This document shows, in pieces, positions 48,860 to 60,942 of a DNA stretch of 64,000 bases (within the stretch, counting starts at the first letter, position 1; every line of letters begins with the position of its first letter). Under the pieces are notes generated by a model that was given only the letters and a program-made list of their open reading frames with translations, was not told where the DNA came from and did no database searches. This DNA is from Glycine soja (lineage: Eukaryota > Streptophyta > Magnoliopsida > Fabales > Fabaceae): positions 27,777,735 to 27,841,734 of the forward strand of contig NC_041003.1 of the NCBI RefSeq assembly GCF_004193775.1. The letters run 5' to 3'. Position numbers and translations under genes: made by a program.

Positions 48860-51800
48860 TTTTTTGCAATTCTTTTCCATCCGAATTAACTAGTCGATAT
48901 GCTCCATTAGGTAGAATCAGACTAATTATGAATGGTCCTTCCCAATTTAGGGACCACTTGCCAAGCTCCAAGTCTCTTGCTCCCATAGGCAGAACTAACT
49001 TCTAAAGAATGTCTCCTTCACTTAATTGCTTTAGCCTAACATTTTTGTTGTATGCCTTTTCTACTTCTCTTTTGTTAAGCTGAATTTGATCAGGTGCCAT
49101 GAGTCAATCCTCATTTGACTCATCTAACTCATCAAGAATGGATTGTTGATACTCATCCAAACTTAGCATATTTTTCTTTGCTACCCTCAATGATTGCACA
49201 TTAATCTCCAATGGAAAAACCGCGTCATGTCTAAAAGTCAGCCAAAATGGAGTACAACTAGTCACTTTGGTTGGAGTATTTTGGCACACCCATAGCTTTT
49301 TGTGCCATCTTTTTGGGTTTTCTTCTATATTCTTCTTGACTATTTTAATCAAGATCTTATTAGTGGTTTCAACTTGTGCATTTGCTTGGGCATAATAAAG
49401 TGTTGAGTGTATAATCTTGATGCTGAATTGTCGCATGAATGAACCCATTTTATCTCTAGTAAACATAGTTTCTTGATCAGTAGTAATTGACTCAAGTAAG
49501 CCAAATCTATAAATGGTATTGTGTTTAATGAATTTAATCACCACCTCTTGAGTTACACTAACCAATGGTTCAACTTCGACCCATTTCATAAAATAGTTAG
49601 TAGTTACCAAAATGAAACTATGTATTTTAGATGAGGTTGGATAGATTTTGTCAACAATATCCATAGCCCATCCTCTAAATGGCCAAGGCTTGACTACTAC
49701 ATGCATTTCTTCTGATGGAGTCTTTCGTAAAGGTCCAAATCTTTAGCATTCTTAACACCCTTTAACATATAAATAACAATTTCTAGTAATTGTTGGCCAA
49801 TAGTATCCATGCCTAATTATCAACCATTTCATTATAGGTCCAAATTTGTGAGCATCACATAATCCTTCACGTATTTCCTCCATCAGCCGCATTGATTTAA
49901 CTAGGCTCACACATTTCAACAGGACCCTATTAAAACTTCTTCTATACAACTCATCTCCTATCATGGTGAATTTCAGAGCTTTCTCCTAAAATTTTATTTC
50001 AGCTTTGCTAGATGGATTTTGCTAATAATCCATCATTTCTTGTTGCCATGGGTCTACTAATCCTACTTCCATTATGCAATACTCATTTACGGTTGATTCC
50101 AAAGTCTCATCTTTTAGCTTCTTGTATTCAAAGACATGTTGAACTAATTGATTAGCTTTTTCCCTTTCTAAACATGTTCTATTATTATATTGGCAAAATA
50201 GTTAAGTAATTGTCTAGTTGAATTGTAGAACTCTATTAAGGTGATTGTATTGCATTTGTATTCTCCCTTCATGTGTCAAACCACTAATTAGGAGTATCCA
50301 TAAATTTGTGTTCATTTCACTTCTTTATGTAATAGTAGTTGTGCTGCCATATTAATGCTTTGTATTCTTCTTGATTATTGGAATATCCAGGATCAATTGG
50401 CTTAGAGTATATCTAGATCCTTCCTATTTGGCTAATGATGGCTACTTCGATTCCTACACTTTCTTCTGTCCGTGAGCCATCAAAGCTCAAAATCCAAGGT
50501 TGAAGGCTAGCATAATTGTTGGCCAATTTGGCTACATCATCTATTAGGACACATGGATGTTGGGTGATTAAATCGGCTAACACTTGCCCTTGCATAGCCT
50601 AAAATGGTACATATGTCAAAGCATAAACATTTAACTTTATTTCCCATTTCATCAAACATCCTTGCAAAATTGGTCGATTTAAAAAATGTTTAAAAATATC
50701 AAATTTGCACAAAACTAGTATTTCATTTGGCAATGTATAATATTCTAGTTTTGTACATGCATAAAATAGTGATAAACATAATTTTTTCACAGGAGTATAT
50801 TTACATTCAACATTGTTTAATAATCAACTAAGATAATAAATTGTTACCTTGGTTCCATCTTTTTCATTTTGTGCTAGAAGGCATCCGATAGACTTATACA
50901 TAGCTAATATACATAACTTCAAAGGCTTTCCTAGTATGGGTGGTACTAGAACCGGTGGTTTGGCTAACACTTGCTTAATCTATTTAAATGATTGTCGTTT
51001 CTTTTCTTCCCAAATGAATTCATCTTAATCCTTCACCTTTAGCAAAAGAGAGAAGACCTTCATTTTGTCAACCGAATTAGCTATGAATTTTTGTAAGAAA
51101 TTAATCTTAGGAAATGTCTAGTTGAAACCCCTAATGCACATCTAGCTGGATTAATTTTCAGCCCATGAACCCTCATTTTCTGCAAATCCTTTTCTAAATC
51201 GGCTAGATGTTGATGCATATCGACTGACTTAATGACTACATCATCAATGTATACTTCCATACTATTGCCAACAGAATCATGGAAGATGAGGTTCATTGCT
51301 CTCTAGTATGTAGCACTGGCGTTATTTAACCCAAATGGCATTACTAACCATTCATATATCCCAAGAGCTCTAGGAAATCTAAACGCCATTTTATGCACAT
51401 CTTCAACAACCATGAAGATTTGGTTATAACCAAAATGGTCATTCATAAAGGTGAGGACACCATGCTTGACTACAACAACAACCAACATGTCGGCTATGGG
51501 CATATCATACTCGTTTTTAGGAGTTGCTAGATTGAGATCCCTAAAATCAGTGTGTACTCATACTTACCCATTTTTCTTTATCACTAGCACAATATTTGAT
51601 AACCATTATTTATATCTAGCTGTTATGATAAAGCCAAATCCCAACATTATTTCAATCTTTCCCTTGATCTGTAGCAAAAGTTGTGGATTACATCTCCTTG
51701 GAGGTTGCCGATGTGGTTTAACCCCTTCTTTGGTTGGTAATTTATGTTCTACCAACCCCCTCAATAGTCCTGGCATTTCATGATAGTCCCAAGCAAAACA

Positions 51801-52440
51801 ATCTTTGTACTTTGTGATAGATTTTTATCTCTTTGGTCTAACAACCTACTTACTTTGGCCGTTCTTAGTTTATCACTTATCCCTAAGTTAACTTCCTCCA
51901 GGGGATCTTGTGCTTCAAAACTAGGAGACTTCCTTTCAATGGACAACACTTCTTTTTGTGTTATAATTCCTCTTGAGAATCTATCATTGTTGATTCAGCT
52001 ACACTATCCTCAGTGACATATGATGTTAGCTGATTCAACATTGATGACCATGCTTTGGCTTGCCAATTTAGAACAAACCCCTTCTTAGTCAAGTTGCAGG
52101 ATTCCCAAGTCCCTTCTTTGTAATTTCCAGGAACTTGAATGTGATTCAAGTAGGGAGAAAAAATAGGGCTTCTGCCTTTCTCACATTAGTTGAAAATGGA
52201 CACTCATAAGTCAAAATGATACTTACTTGGTCTCCTTCAAAGAACATCAATTGTTGATGTAATGTAGAAGGTACACATTGGCAAGAATGAATCCAATCTC
52301 CCCAACAACACAGAATAAGTTGGTTTGGCATCCATAATGAAGAATGTTGAATACATGGTTTTAGTTCCAACCATGATTTTGGTTACCAAAACCCCTAATG
52401 TTGAAATCACTCCTCGCATAAAATTGGGCGTCTTCATATT
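48860..52440 (-). pseudogene. Tat-like pol: protease, RT, RNase H, integrase (degenerate)
   Basis: In order on the minus strand: the end of protease (FFIMDAKPTYSVLLG, then CVPSTLHQQLMFFEGDQV in another frame, 52440-52150). Reverse transcriptase (about 51650-51081) has IVLVIKKNG, DFRDLNLATPKNEYDMPIAD, LVMPFGLNNA and the catalytic YIDDVV, with a TAG at 51303-51305. RNase H follows (PWILSFDGSRTEES, near 50480). The integrase zinc-binding region (49964-49752) has one His replaced. The integrase core (49706-49104) has MDIV, TTDQ and QVETTNK; the second D and the E are 35 residues apart as in active enzymes. A GKWSLNWEGPF tail lies near 48945. Many stops and shifts lie between the domains. Confidence 0.85.
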
Positions 52441-53104
52441 TGTAAATCCTCATGCTTTTTACCTAACTTCTTTAACATGGTCAATGACATGATACTCAAG
52501 ATGGCTCCCTATCTACAAATCCTTTGGACCATGTTTTACCATTTGTCCTGGCTTTAACATACAAAGGCTTCAAGTGCTTGGTCATTTCAAGTGTAAGATG
52601 ATAAAAAGTAACGAAATTTTGCTTAGTAGCCTCTATTTCTCCAATGGTGGCCTATTTAGTTTCATTTGAGCAAAAATCTCTATTTAAGCTCTTGTTTTGA
52701 CTCGAACTGGCCCAAAATTCACTAGGTATCAAGCTTATGGCATCGCTTTTGGCACCTAGCAAGTCATCTTCATTCAGCTACGCTTCCAGCAACGAGTCTT
52801 CTATCTACTTTAACTCTTGTTTTTTTTATTCTTCTAAAGTAACACTTTCTTTTTCCTTATCTTTTGGAACATGATAAATTTTCTAACATGCATCCATCAT
52901 TTTGATCGGAGTATGGTTGTCCAAAGCAACTAAAATGATTGATTTTTCTATTGTGATTGGCGGATGATTGCCAAAAGCATGATCTAGTGCAAGAGCTACT
53001 TGACTCACTGAAGTCTCTCTTGTCCTCCTAGCTTTCAAATTTGCAATCATGGCTAAGGCCTACTTCATTTTATTCACAACCTTTGTTGTTTTCAGCCTCC
53101 TCTT

Positions 53105-55351
53105 CTAAGTATGGGTTAATCCTCCAAGTTGCGGATTTTCTTTGTCTTGAACCGCCTTTTGATTCAAGCACCATTGTCCTATCTCTGCATTTGTAGATGG
53201 TTTAATCATCCTAAATTTACTATTTCCCTCGCTGTCAACAGTGATCCATAGGGTTTTCATCTCATTCTCAACATTGAATTCAACCACCATTATTTTGCTT
53301 CGTGGGATTGGTCTATCATCAATTTTTGGCATGTGAGCCACCTCCATGTTGCCATGGATTTGCTGCCTCAATTTCTCAATCTTCATGGATTCTTCCTTCC
53401 TCTTCATGGCTTGCCACATATTGGCTAGCTTAGGATCAATAATTTGATATGTTGAACCATTAGAGGTGCCTTCTATTTGACGTTCCAACCTATCAAACAC
53501 ACTTTGGCAAATCTGGGGAGGTACCTAAATACCTTTTGTGGATGGTGGTCATGACAACCTCTCAAACATTGAGGTTCATCTTATGGACCCTTTAGTTTCC
53601 TATTTCCCATAAATCTTTGGTTGCCATACCTGTTTCACCTTTTTTCTTGGTGGTAGGATACTCATATGACACCATATTAATATTCAGTTTCAGGAAGGGA
53701 TTTGTATCTACTGTCATTTTAGTTGCACCTTTATCAGATAGCATAAAGTGACCTTCTTTAAAAGCCCTTTGTACAACTTGCCAAAATATGATGCAATTAG
53801 CCACGAAATGGTTGTATGAATTATGCCACTTTCAATATTTCTTTCCCTTTACTCTTTTGGGGATGGTATTTTGTGCCCCTCTTTTAGCCAATTTTTTTGG
53901 TCCTTTATCAAATGATAAAAAAATTAATCCTTTTTTGATATGTCAAAGTCATAATAATTGTTTTGGTCCTCAACAACACCTTTATTCTTCCTTGGTTGTA
54001 AAGCTGGACATGAGTAAGGTTTTCCCTGTAATATCTTTGCAGCCATGATCTTAGATTCCTGTTTAAAGACCTCCTCATTTTCCTCATCAAAATTAAACTA
54101 TAAGATCAAATGGGATCCACATCCCTTATTAGTTTTCCTCAATTATTTCTCATGTATGAACTACTCTATCTAATAGGCCTTGGAAGCTAGTTGATCGAGG
54201 TCACCATATTCTTGAGCCACTATTTTTTCTTTTAGCAAAGGATGCATGTTCCCAATTGCCATGACTTCATATTGCATTTCTAGCAATTGCATTGAGCAGT
54301 GACTTCCAGCCTTTTTGTGAAGTCTATTGCCAATTTGTCAACCATTTGCCTCATGTTCATCAAATTGACTATAGTTACTTCAGGTTGAGACCTGTAAAAT
54401 CTATCATGGAGACACTTATCCATGTCTACCCAATTTTGTATTGAATTCGGTGGTAAATTTGAATACCAAGTAAAGGCTACACCTGTTAGAGAGAGCGAAA
54501 AAAGCTACAACTTGTGAAATTCATTTTGACTAGCTTCACCACTCTAAGTAGTAAATTAGCCTATATGATTCATAATTGATTTGCTATCTTCACTGAAAAA
54601 GTAGAGAAATCTAGCGTCTTATACCCTTTCGACAAAGGCATCATATAGTCCACCCAATATGGATATGGTTTCTTGTACATGGGTCTTTCCATTGGTTTCA
54701 CCTGAATGCTGAAATACTTACTCATGATTTTGGGTAGCAATTATGGATCAATTAGAGGTGTTTTGGTAGTCCTCAGTGGGAACAACATCATTTAGAGGCC
54801 TTTTGGCGAAACCTACATGTGTGGGAACAACTCAGTTAGTGTAATCATTTGCACTTGGTTTCCCCCAAGGGTAGTGACAAATAGATTAATAGCATCGGCA
54901 GGCATATAATTGGTATCGGCTACCAAGGGTCTAGGGATAAACCCTATTTGGCTGCCAATTGGATGAATTGTGTTAAACATACCTGTCGATGCCATATTCG
55001 ATAGAGTTTCCTGCCATGTAGACATAAAACCATATTCGCTTAGACCAATGGGATTGATCCTGCTTGAATTAGGCCAGACAAGTGTGGGGAATCAAGATTA
55101 ATTATCTAATTCATCACTTCTAGATTTCTAGGCACATACGAAGCATAATTCTCACTGACATGCACTTTTTTTGCCTCCAATTCCTTAGATTGTTGCATCT
55201 TATTTTGCACCACGGGTTTGACTATTTCGACCAACTGTCCAGGTAGTTGGTACATGATATCATGTGTCTCCAAGCCTATTTGATGGCAAATAAACAAGGT
55301 AGTCATCATTGTGGACATTTCCTCATGCGTGCTTACAACAATAGGCACCAT
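53105..55351 (-). pseudogene. Tat-like gag (degenerate)
   Basis: The Retrotrans_gag core is at about 54600-54300, with LFSLSLTGVAFTWYSNLPP, NWVDMDKCLHDRFYRSQPEV and MRQMVDKLAIDF. The upstream part (55351-54813) is a variable N-terminus. The downstream frames 53804-53592 and 53500-53105 match the C-terminal gag region of such elements (a FWQVVQRAFKEGHF segment). Stops are frequent. Confidence 0.7.
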
Positions 55352-55567
55352 ATTGACATAGTGTCAATCGAAGGAGTAGGCAATGTAGTTGCTACAAGGC
55401 TTGTTATTAAGGAAACATTCATTCCTAATGCACTCTCTCCTTATTTCGAACTATTATTCTTCTTAGTTTATTGATCCATATCCCACATAGTAGTCTTACT
55501 AGAGCACAAATGCATAGGCTGATACAACTTTAATCTTGATTCGAATCGTTTGATTAATTCACCCACC

Positions 55568-55586
55568 ATGTCCTTCGGGCATGCCA
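55568..55586 (-). other. Primer binding site candidate of the Tat-like element
   Basis: TGGCATGCCCGAAGGACAT lies 4 nt inside the right LTR. It ends in the complement of CCA as required. The tRNA was not identified. Confidence 0.5.
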
Positions 55587-57047
55587 ATTTTGTTGTTGCG
55601 AGAAATTTTAATAATTAGCTAAAATGGGTTTGACTATAACTGCTTCAACATGATTCTAAAATTTGAGTGATTGAATCAAGCGATTGGGTTGTCAAGAGGG
55701 TAAATTTGCCTCTTGAACTTTTTTGGGCCCTCAAGTTACTAAAGAAATCACTTGATTTAGGGCAAATCTTAACTATAATGTAAACATACTAAATGAATAA
55801 TTGAATTGTAAAGAAAGCAGCAAAATTGGCAAAGATAATATGAAAAATAATTGGAAAATAATTGCATTGATTGGATGTTTTTGGTTGAAGGTCCTTACAA
55901 ACATTTCTGTAACAAATATTTATACTGTAAAATCTAAACAATCTTAATCTAAATCATATTTATCCACATTCTTACATGACTCCTTCATTTTCAATTGATT
56001 CAGCTAGATTATTCGTGTTTTGGCTAAGCAACCACACAACACACATCCTACGTTTCGATTTTTTAGGAACCATTTTCTATATCATGGGATCTTCATGTTC
56101 AAAATTGATTTCACCCAGAATCCTATGATTTTTAGCCTCGATTCAAACTTTGAAGCACTTATATTTTGAGCTTCTTATAAATTTTCAAAAATTGGTCGAA
56201 TTGTCTTCTATAACGGTCATATCTTATCACTTATCTTAAATAACAAACAACCCTGTTGGACAAGTGGCCTCAATAAATTAAGGGGGGTGAATTAAGTTTC
56301 AAAATTTCCCACTAACAAACTTTTAACCCCCTTCTAAATGATAGGCTTAGAATGCAAAAAAAGAAGCAACAATCAATTTAATAATGTTCTTTAAACATGC
56401 AAGAAAAAATTGATTGCAATAACATAAATGAGATAAGGGAAGAGAGAAATACAAACTCGATTTATACTGGTTTGGCCACTTCTCGTGCCTACATCCAGTC
56501 CTCAAGCAACCTACGTGAGATTTTCCACTATCTTTGTAAATCCTTTACAGACTTTGAACACACCTTGGGATCCCTTACCATTGTGTTCAAAGATTCTCCA
56601 AGAGACAACCCGTCTCTTGATTACAATTCTCACAATCCAAGGACAACCAGTCTCTTGATTGCAACTGACTTTCTGAGATGAACAGAAAGATTTCTCTCCT
56701 TTAGAGTGGATGATACAAATTAAAGTTCCTAGAGGAATTTCTCTCTTTTAGAGATGATGATACAATTTGAAGTTCCTGGATGAATTCTCAATAGATTTGC
56801 AAGTGTTTGCCCAAGAGTTGTAGAGAGAGCATTTGGCAATTAAGTTCTCTTAGAATATCTCTCTCTTGCTTTTTGAAGTCATACACACATATATATAGGC
56901 CCTTCGTGCCTTTTCAAAATGGTTTGAAGAGATGTATCTTTTCAAAAAGTTTTTTTATGAAATTCTTCACTGGTAATCGATTACAGGTTTCTGGTAATCG
57001 ATTACACAGTTATATTTTGAAGGTTCATGTCTTTTCAAAGTATTTTC

Positions 57048-58077
57048 TGTTGGACCTTGTGGCCTCAATAATCTTAAGAGGGATAGGCTTAGAATGCAGA
57101 AGAAGCAACAACAATCAATTTAATAATGTTCTATAAACATGCAAGGCAAAATTGATTGCAATAACATAAATGAGATAAGGGAAGAGAGAATGCAAACACA
57201 ATTTTATACTGGTTCGGCCACTTCCCGTGCCTACATCCAGTACTCAAGCAACCCACTTGAGATTTCCACTATCTTTGTAAAATCCATTACAAAGTCTGAA
57301 CCATACAGGGACAACCCATCCCTTGTGTTCAAGAATCCTTTACAACAAGAGACTTACAGTCTCTTAACCAATCTCATTGAATAAGAAGAATGGAAGAAGA
57401 ATTCTTTCTTCAAGAGAAGAATATTACAATGAAGATCATGTAAAAATCCTTATAGATTTTGCAAGTGTTTGGCCAAGGATTTCTTTTGAGAGAGCATTTA
57501 ACAATGAAGTTCTTTTGGAATCCCTCTGCTTGTCTTTTGAGAGGATAAGACATTTTTTCCAAGCAAAACTCTCTATATAATTCGTGCCCAAGTCACCTAT
57601 TTATAGGCCTTTGACGGTCATTCACAAATCTAATGAAAAGATGTGACTGTTGGCAGATTTTCTGAAAACTTTCCACTGGTAATCGATTACAATGTTTGTG
57701 TAATCGATTACACAGTTATAATTTGAAGGGTTATGACTTGAATTTGAATTTCCAAAGTTCCGTTGCTGGTAATCGATTACAAACATATGGTAATCGATTA
57801 CATGTTGAAAATTCAAATTCAGAACTTTTTTCAACAGCTATTTCTCAACCCTGTCTTCTGGTAATCGATTACACTTCTTGGTAATCGATTACCAGAGCCT
57901 TGCATGTCTTGAAAGCACTTTGTTTTAAGGCAAGGCTTGGTCTTTAGTGAATCTTGAAACAAGGCTTTGTTTGTTGAAACAATCTTGAATTATTCTTGAA
58001 GCAAATGCTTATCATTTGAAGCAGCCTTGTTAGATTTTTCTTTGACATCATCAAAATCATGTATACATACATTCACA
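57048..58077 (-). repeat. Left LTR (3' LTR in sense), long form
   Basis: 1030 bp. TATAAATAG on the minus strand at about 57597-57605. Palindrome doublets at 57682/57703, 57772/57793 and 57864/57884 lie upstream of it. Leader hairpins are at 57347-57365 and 57307-57323. Confidence 0.92.
57677..57894 (-). promoter_or_regulatory. Three palindrome doublets in U3
   Basis: Six sites of the TGGTAATCGATTACCA type, in pairs 21, 21 and 20 bp apart (ATCGAT to ATCGAT), pairs about 90 bp apart, all about 80-290 bp upstream of the TATA box. The partner LTR has the same at 60547/60568, 60637/60658 and 60729/60749. Binding by a dimeric factor is inference. Confidence 0.75.
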
Positions 58078-58091
58078 TTCTCCCCCTTTTT
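58078..58091 (-). other. Polypurine tract of the young copia element
   Basis: AAAAAGGGGGAGAA adjoins the 3' LTR, identical to that of the 33617 element. Confidence 0.85.
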
Positions 58092-58619
58092 GATGATGAC
58101 AAACATGTGATTTCTTCTCGACACCATCAAAGCTTGCATGTTTTACATATCCCCCTTTCTCAAGCAAATTCTTCTTAATATCATCAAAATCTTCATGATT
58201 TACATTCTCCCCCTTTTTTGATGATGACAACCACCTGTAGGTTAGGAGCAACAACAAAGAAAATATCTATTTGCATATAGTTTACTCCCCCTTGGTTTTA
58301 CATTGATTGCTTATATGAGACAATTGAAGATTTCATATTTTTCATATATAAAAAGTTTTTCTTACTATTTTATCTTTTATCTTTCTCTCCCCCTTTGTCA
58401 ACATCAAAAACAAATCATGAATAGAGAGGAGAAAGATGTTACCACTTGTTGCAATGTATGAGAATTAAGTGATACCAAAAGGCATTAAAACAATCATTCA
58501 ATATTAATTAAGCAAAAATAAGTACAATAACACATCAATCAAACACAATCAATCATCAAATATTTCAAATCGAATTAATTAAATTAACAATCAACTAATT
58601 ATACACAATAATGTCTATT

Positions 58620-59160
58620 ATTAAAAAAATTCAAATTTCAAAATTCAAATTTCAAATTTGAAAATTTAAATTTTAAATTTTAAATTCCAACTTCCAATTT
58701 CAACTTTTAGTAACTTCCCCTTCCAACTTCCAACCTCCATTTTCAACTTTCAACTTCCAATAACTTTCATTTCCAACTTCCAACTTCCAATAACTTCCAC
58801 TTCCAACTTCCAACTTCCATTTTTAACTTTCAACTTCCAATAACTACTTCCAACTTCCAACTTCCAAATTTTAATTTCAAATTTCAAATTTTAATTTTCA
58901 ATTTTCAATTTTAAATTCAAAATTTCCTTTTCTAAATTTTAAATAGTTTTCTTAAAACATGAAACTAATTTGAAAAGTTTAATAGATTCTTCAAAAACAA
59001 TCAAAAACTCAATCAGGAACAAATATCAAAGACAATACAATCAAACACACAATCAAAAATACAATCAATCAATCATAAAACACAGTCAATCAAATTCAAT
59101 CACAATCATCAAGGACAGTCTAAACTCAAGTAGAAAACAAGCATTAAAAGTAATCAATCA
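58620..59160. repeat. Expanded CTTCCAA-type low-complexity block
   Basis: CAACTTCCAACTTCCA-type units are several times more numerous at 58685-58870 than in the homologous interior at 34905-34970. AATCAAACACAATC-type sequence follows. Confidence 0.85.
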
Positions 59161-59311
59161 AAGACAAGTGACCTGTTGGTATCATTTGATATTACTTGTT
59201 GGGGTTGTTGATCAAGTGGCCTTTGTTTGTTGTCTCCATAAATCGCATATTCACTTTTTTTGGGGGAGAAATGTGGCCTTCGTTTGTTGTCTCCATAAAT
59301 CACATATTCAT

Positions 59312-59859
59312 TTATCTTGGGGAGAAATATGAATAAACTTTGATGCATGCCATGTGTTTGGAAAAATTGCTATCAATGTATCGACTTTGTTCTTCTCCAT
59401 TTTCATAGTCTTTCATCATGATACCTAGACTTATGATTTTCTTCTCTGAATCACTTGAATAATTTATGACATTATCTTCCCAAGTGATGTATCCTTTCTT
59501 TTCTTTCTTCTCTTTGAAATTCATCTTGTCGGAATTTTCCATTCTTCTTTTAAACACAGGACAATTGAATTTCATGTGCCCAAGTTGATCGCACTTAGCA
59601 TTTTGGGGCTAAAGAGGAATCTTCTTCTTTCTTCTTTCATCATCGTCTTCTTTCTTCTTTAGTTTTTTTTATATAGTTGCATTTCTCTCTACCATTGTAG
59701 GAATAAAGGAATCAAATTCAATGGCTTCCCATATCTTTAGATCTATGGCTTCTATAAAGATCTGCATTCGGCTTTTCCAATAATGATAACCCTCACCATT
59801 GAACATAAGAGCCTATTGATAGAATTTTCCTCAGGAAATGGAAATTTGGATAAGACCAT
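59312..59859 (-). pseudogene. Copia gag remnant of the young element
   Basis: Starts MVLSKFPFPEENSINR at 59859, homologous to the gag remnant at 36133, with a frameshift soon after and further stops. The tail frame 59575-59312 keeps the Lys/Glu-rich and DYENGEEQSR segments. A Gag of this kind cannot be made even though the element moved recently, so mobilisation in trans is likely. Confidence 0.7.
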
Positions 59860-59895
59860 ATCTATTCTTGAAGTTTTTAAACTTTATACAAGAAT

Positions 59896-59910
59896 CCTTC
59901 TCTGATACCA
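59896..59910 (-). other. Primer binding site, initiator tRNA-Met type
   Basis: TGGTATCAGAGAAGG, 2 nt from the 5' LTR. Confidence 0.88.
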
Positions 59911-59912
59911 CT

Positions 59913-60942
59913 TGTTGGACCTTGTGGCCTCAATAATCTTAAGAGGGATAGGCTTAGAATGCAGAAAAAGCAACAACAATCAATTTAATAATGTTCTATA
60001 AACATGCAAGGCAAAATTTATTGCAATAACATAAATGAGATAAGGGAAGAGAGAATGCAAACACAATTTTATACTGGTTCGGCCACTTCCCGTGCCTACA
60101 TCCAATACTCAAGCAATCCACTTGAGATTTCCACTATCTTTGTAAAATCCATTACAAATTCTGAACCACACAGGGACAACCCATCCCTTGTGTTCAGGAA
60201 TCCTTTACAACAAGAGACTCACAGTCTCTTAACCAATCTCATTGAATAAGAAGAATGGAAGAAGAATTCTCTCTTCAAGAGAAGAATATTACAATGAAGA
60301 TCATGTAAAAATCCTTATAGATTTTGCAAGTGTTTGGCCAAGGATTTCTTTTGGGAGAGCATTTAACAATGAAGTTCTTTTGGAATCCCTCTACTTGTCT
60401 TTTGAGAGGATAAGACATTTTTGCCAAGCAAAACTCTCTATATAATTCGTGCCCAAGTCACCTATTTATAGGCCTTTGACGGTCATTCACAAATCTAATG
60501 AAAAGATGTGACTGTTGGCAGATTTTCTGAAAACTTTCCACTGGTAATCGATTACAATGTTTGTGTAATCGATTACACAGTTATAATTTGAAGGGTTATT
60601 ACTTGAATTTGAATTTCCAAAGTTCCGTTGCTGGTAATCGATTACAAACATATGGTAATCGATTACATGTTGAAAATTCAAATTCAGAACTTTTTTCAAC
60701 AGCTATTTCTCAACCCTGTCTTCTGGTAATCGATTACACTTCCTGGTAATCGATTACCAGAGCCTTGCATGTCTTGAAAGCACTTTGTTTTAAGGCAAGG
60801 CTTGGTCTTTAGTGAATCTTGAAACAAGGCTTTGTTTGTTGAAGCAATCTTGAATTATTCTTGAAGCAAATGCTTATCATTTGAAGCAGCCTTGTTAGAT
60901 TCTTCTTTGACATCATCAAAATCATGTATGTATACATTCACA
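59913..60942 (-). repeat. Right LTR (5' LTR in sense), long form
   Basis: 1030 bp, same layout as the left LTR; TATA-type box near 60462-60470. Confidence 0.92.

Larger units (their letters stand above)
57048..60942 (-). mobile_element. Young complete non-autonomous SIRE-like copia element
   Basis: Two 1030-bp LTRs (57048-58077, 59913-60942) and a perfect TTTTC duplication (57043-57047, 60943-60947). I count about 18 differences between the LTRs, 14 of them transitions, or roughly 1.7%. At a commonly used rate of 1.3e-8 per site per year that is about 0.7 million years. The interior matches the element at 33617-36866: gag remnant, low-complexity block, no pol. The LTRs carry a palindrome block that the 33617 element lacks. 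Confidence 0.93.

Noticed and set aside
57139..60749. Near-identical 60-81 codon frames repeated at 57139-57884 and 60004-60749
   Set aside because: They are the two LTRs of one copia element; identity reflects LTR duplication, not coding constraint.
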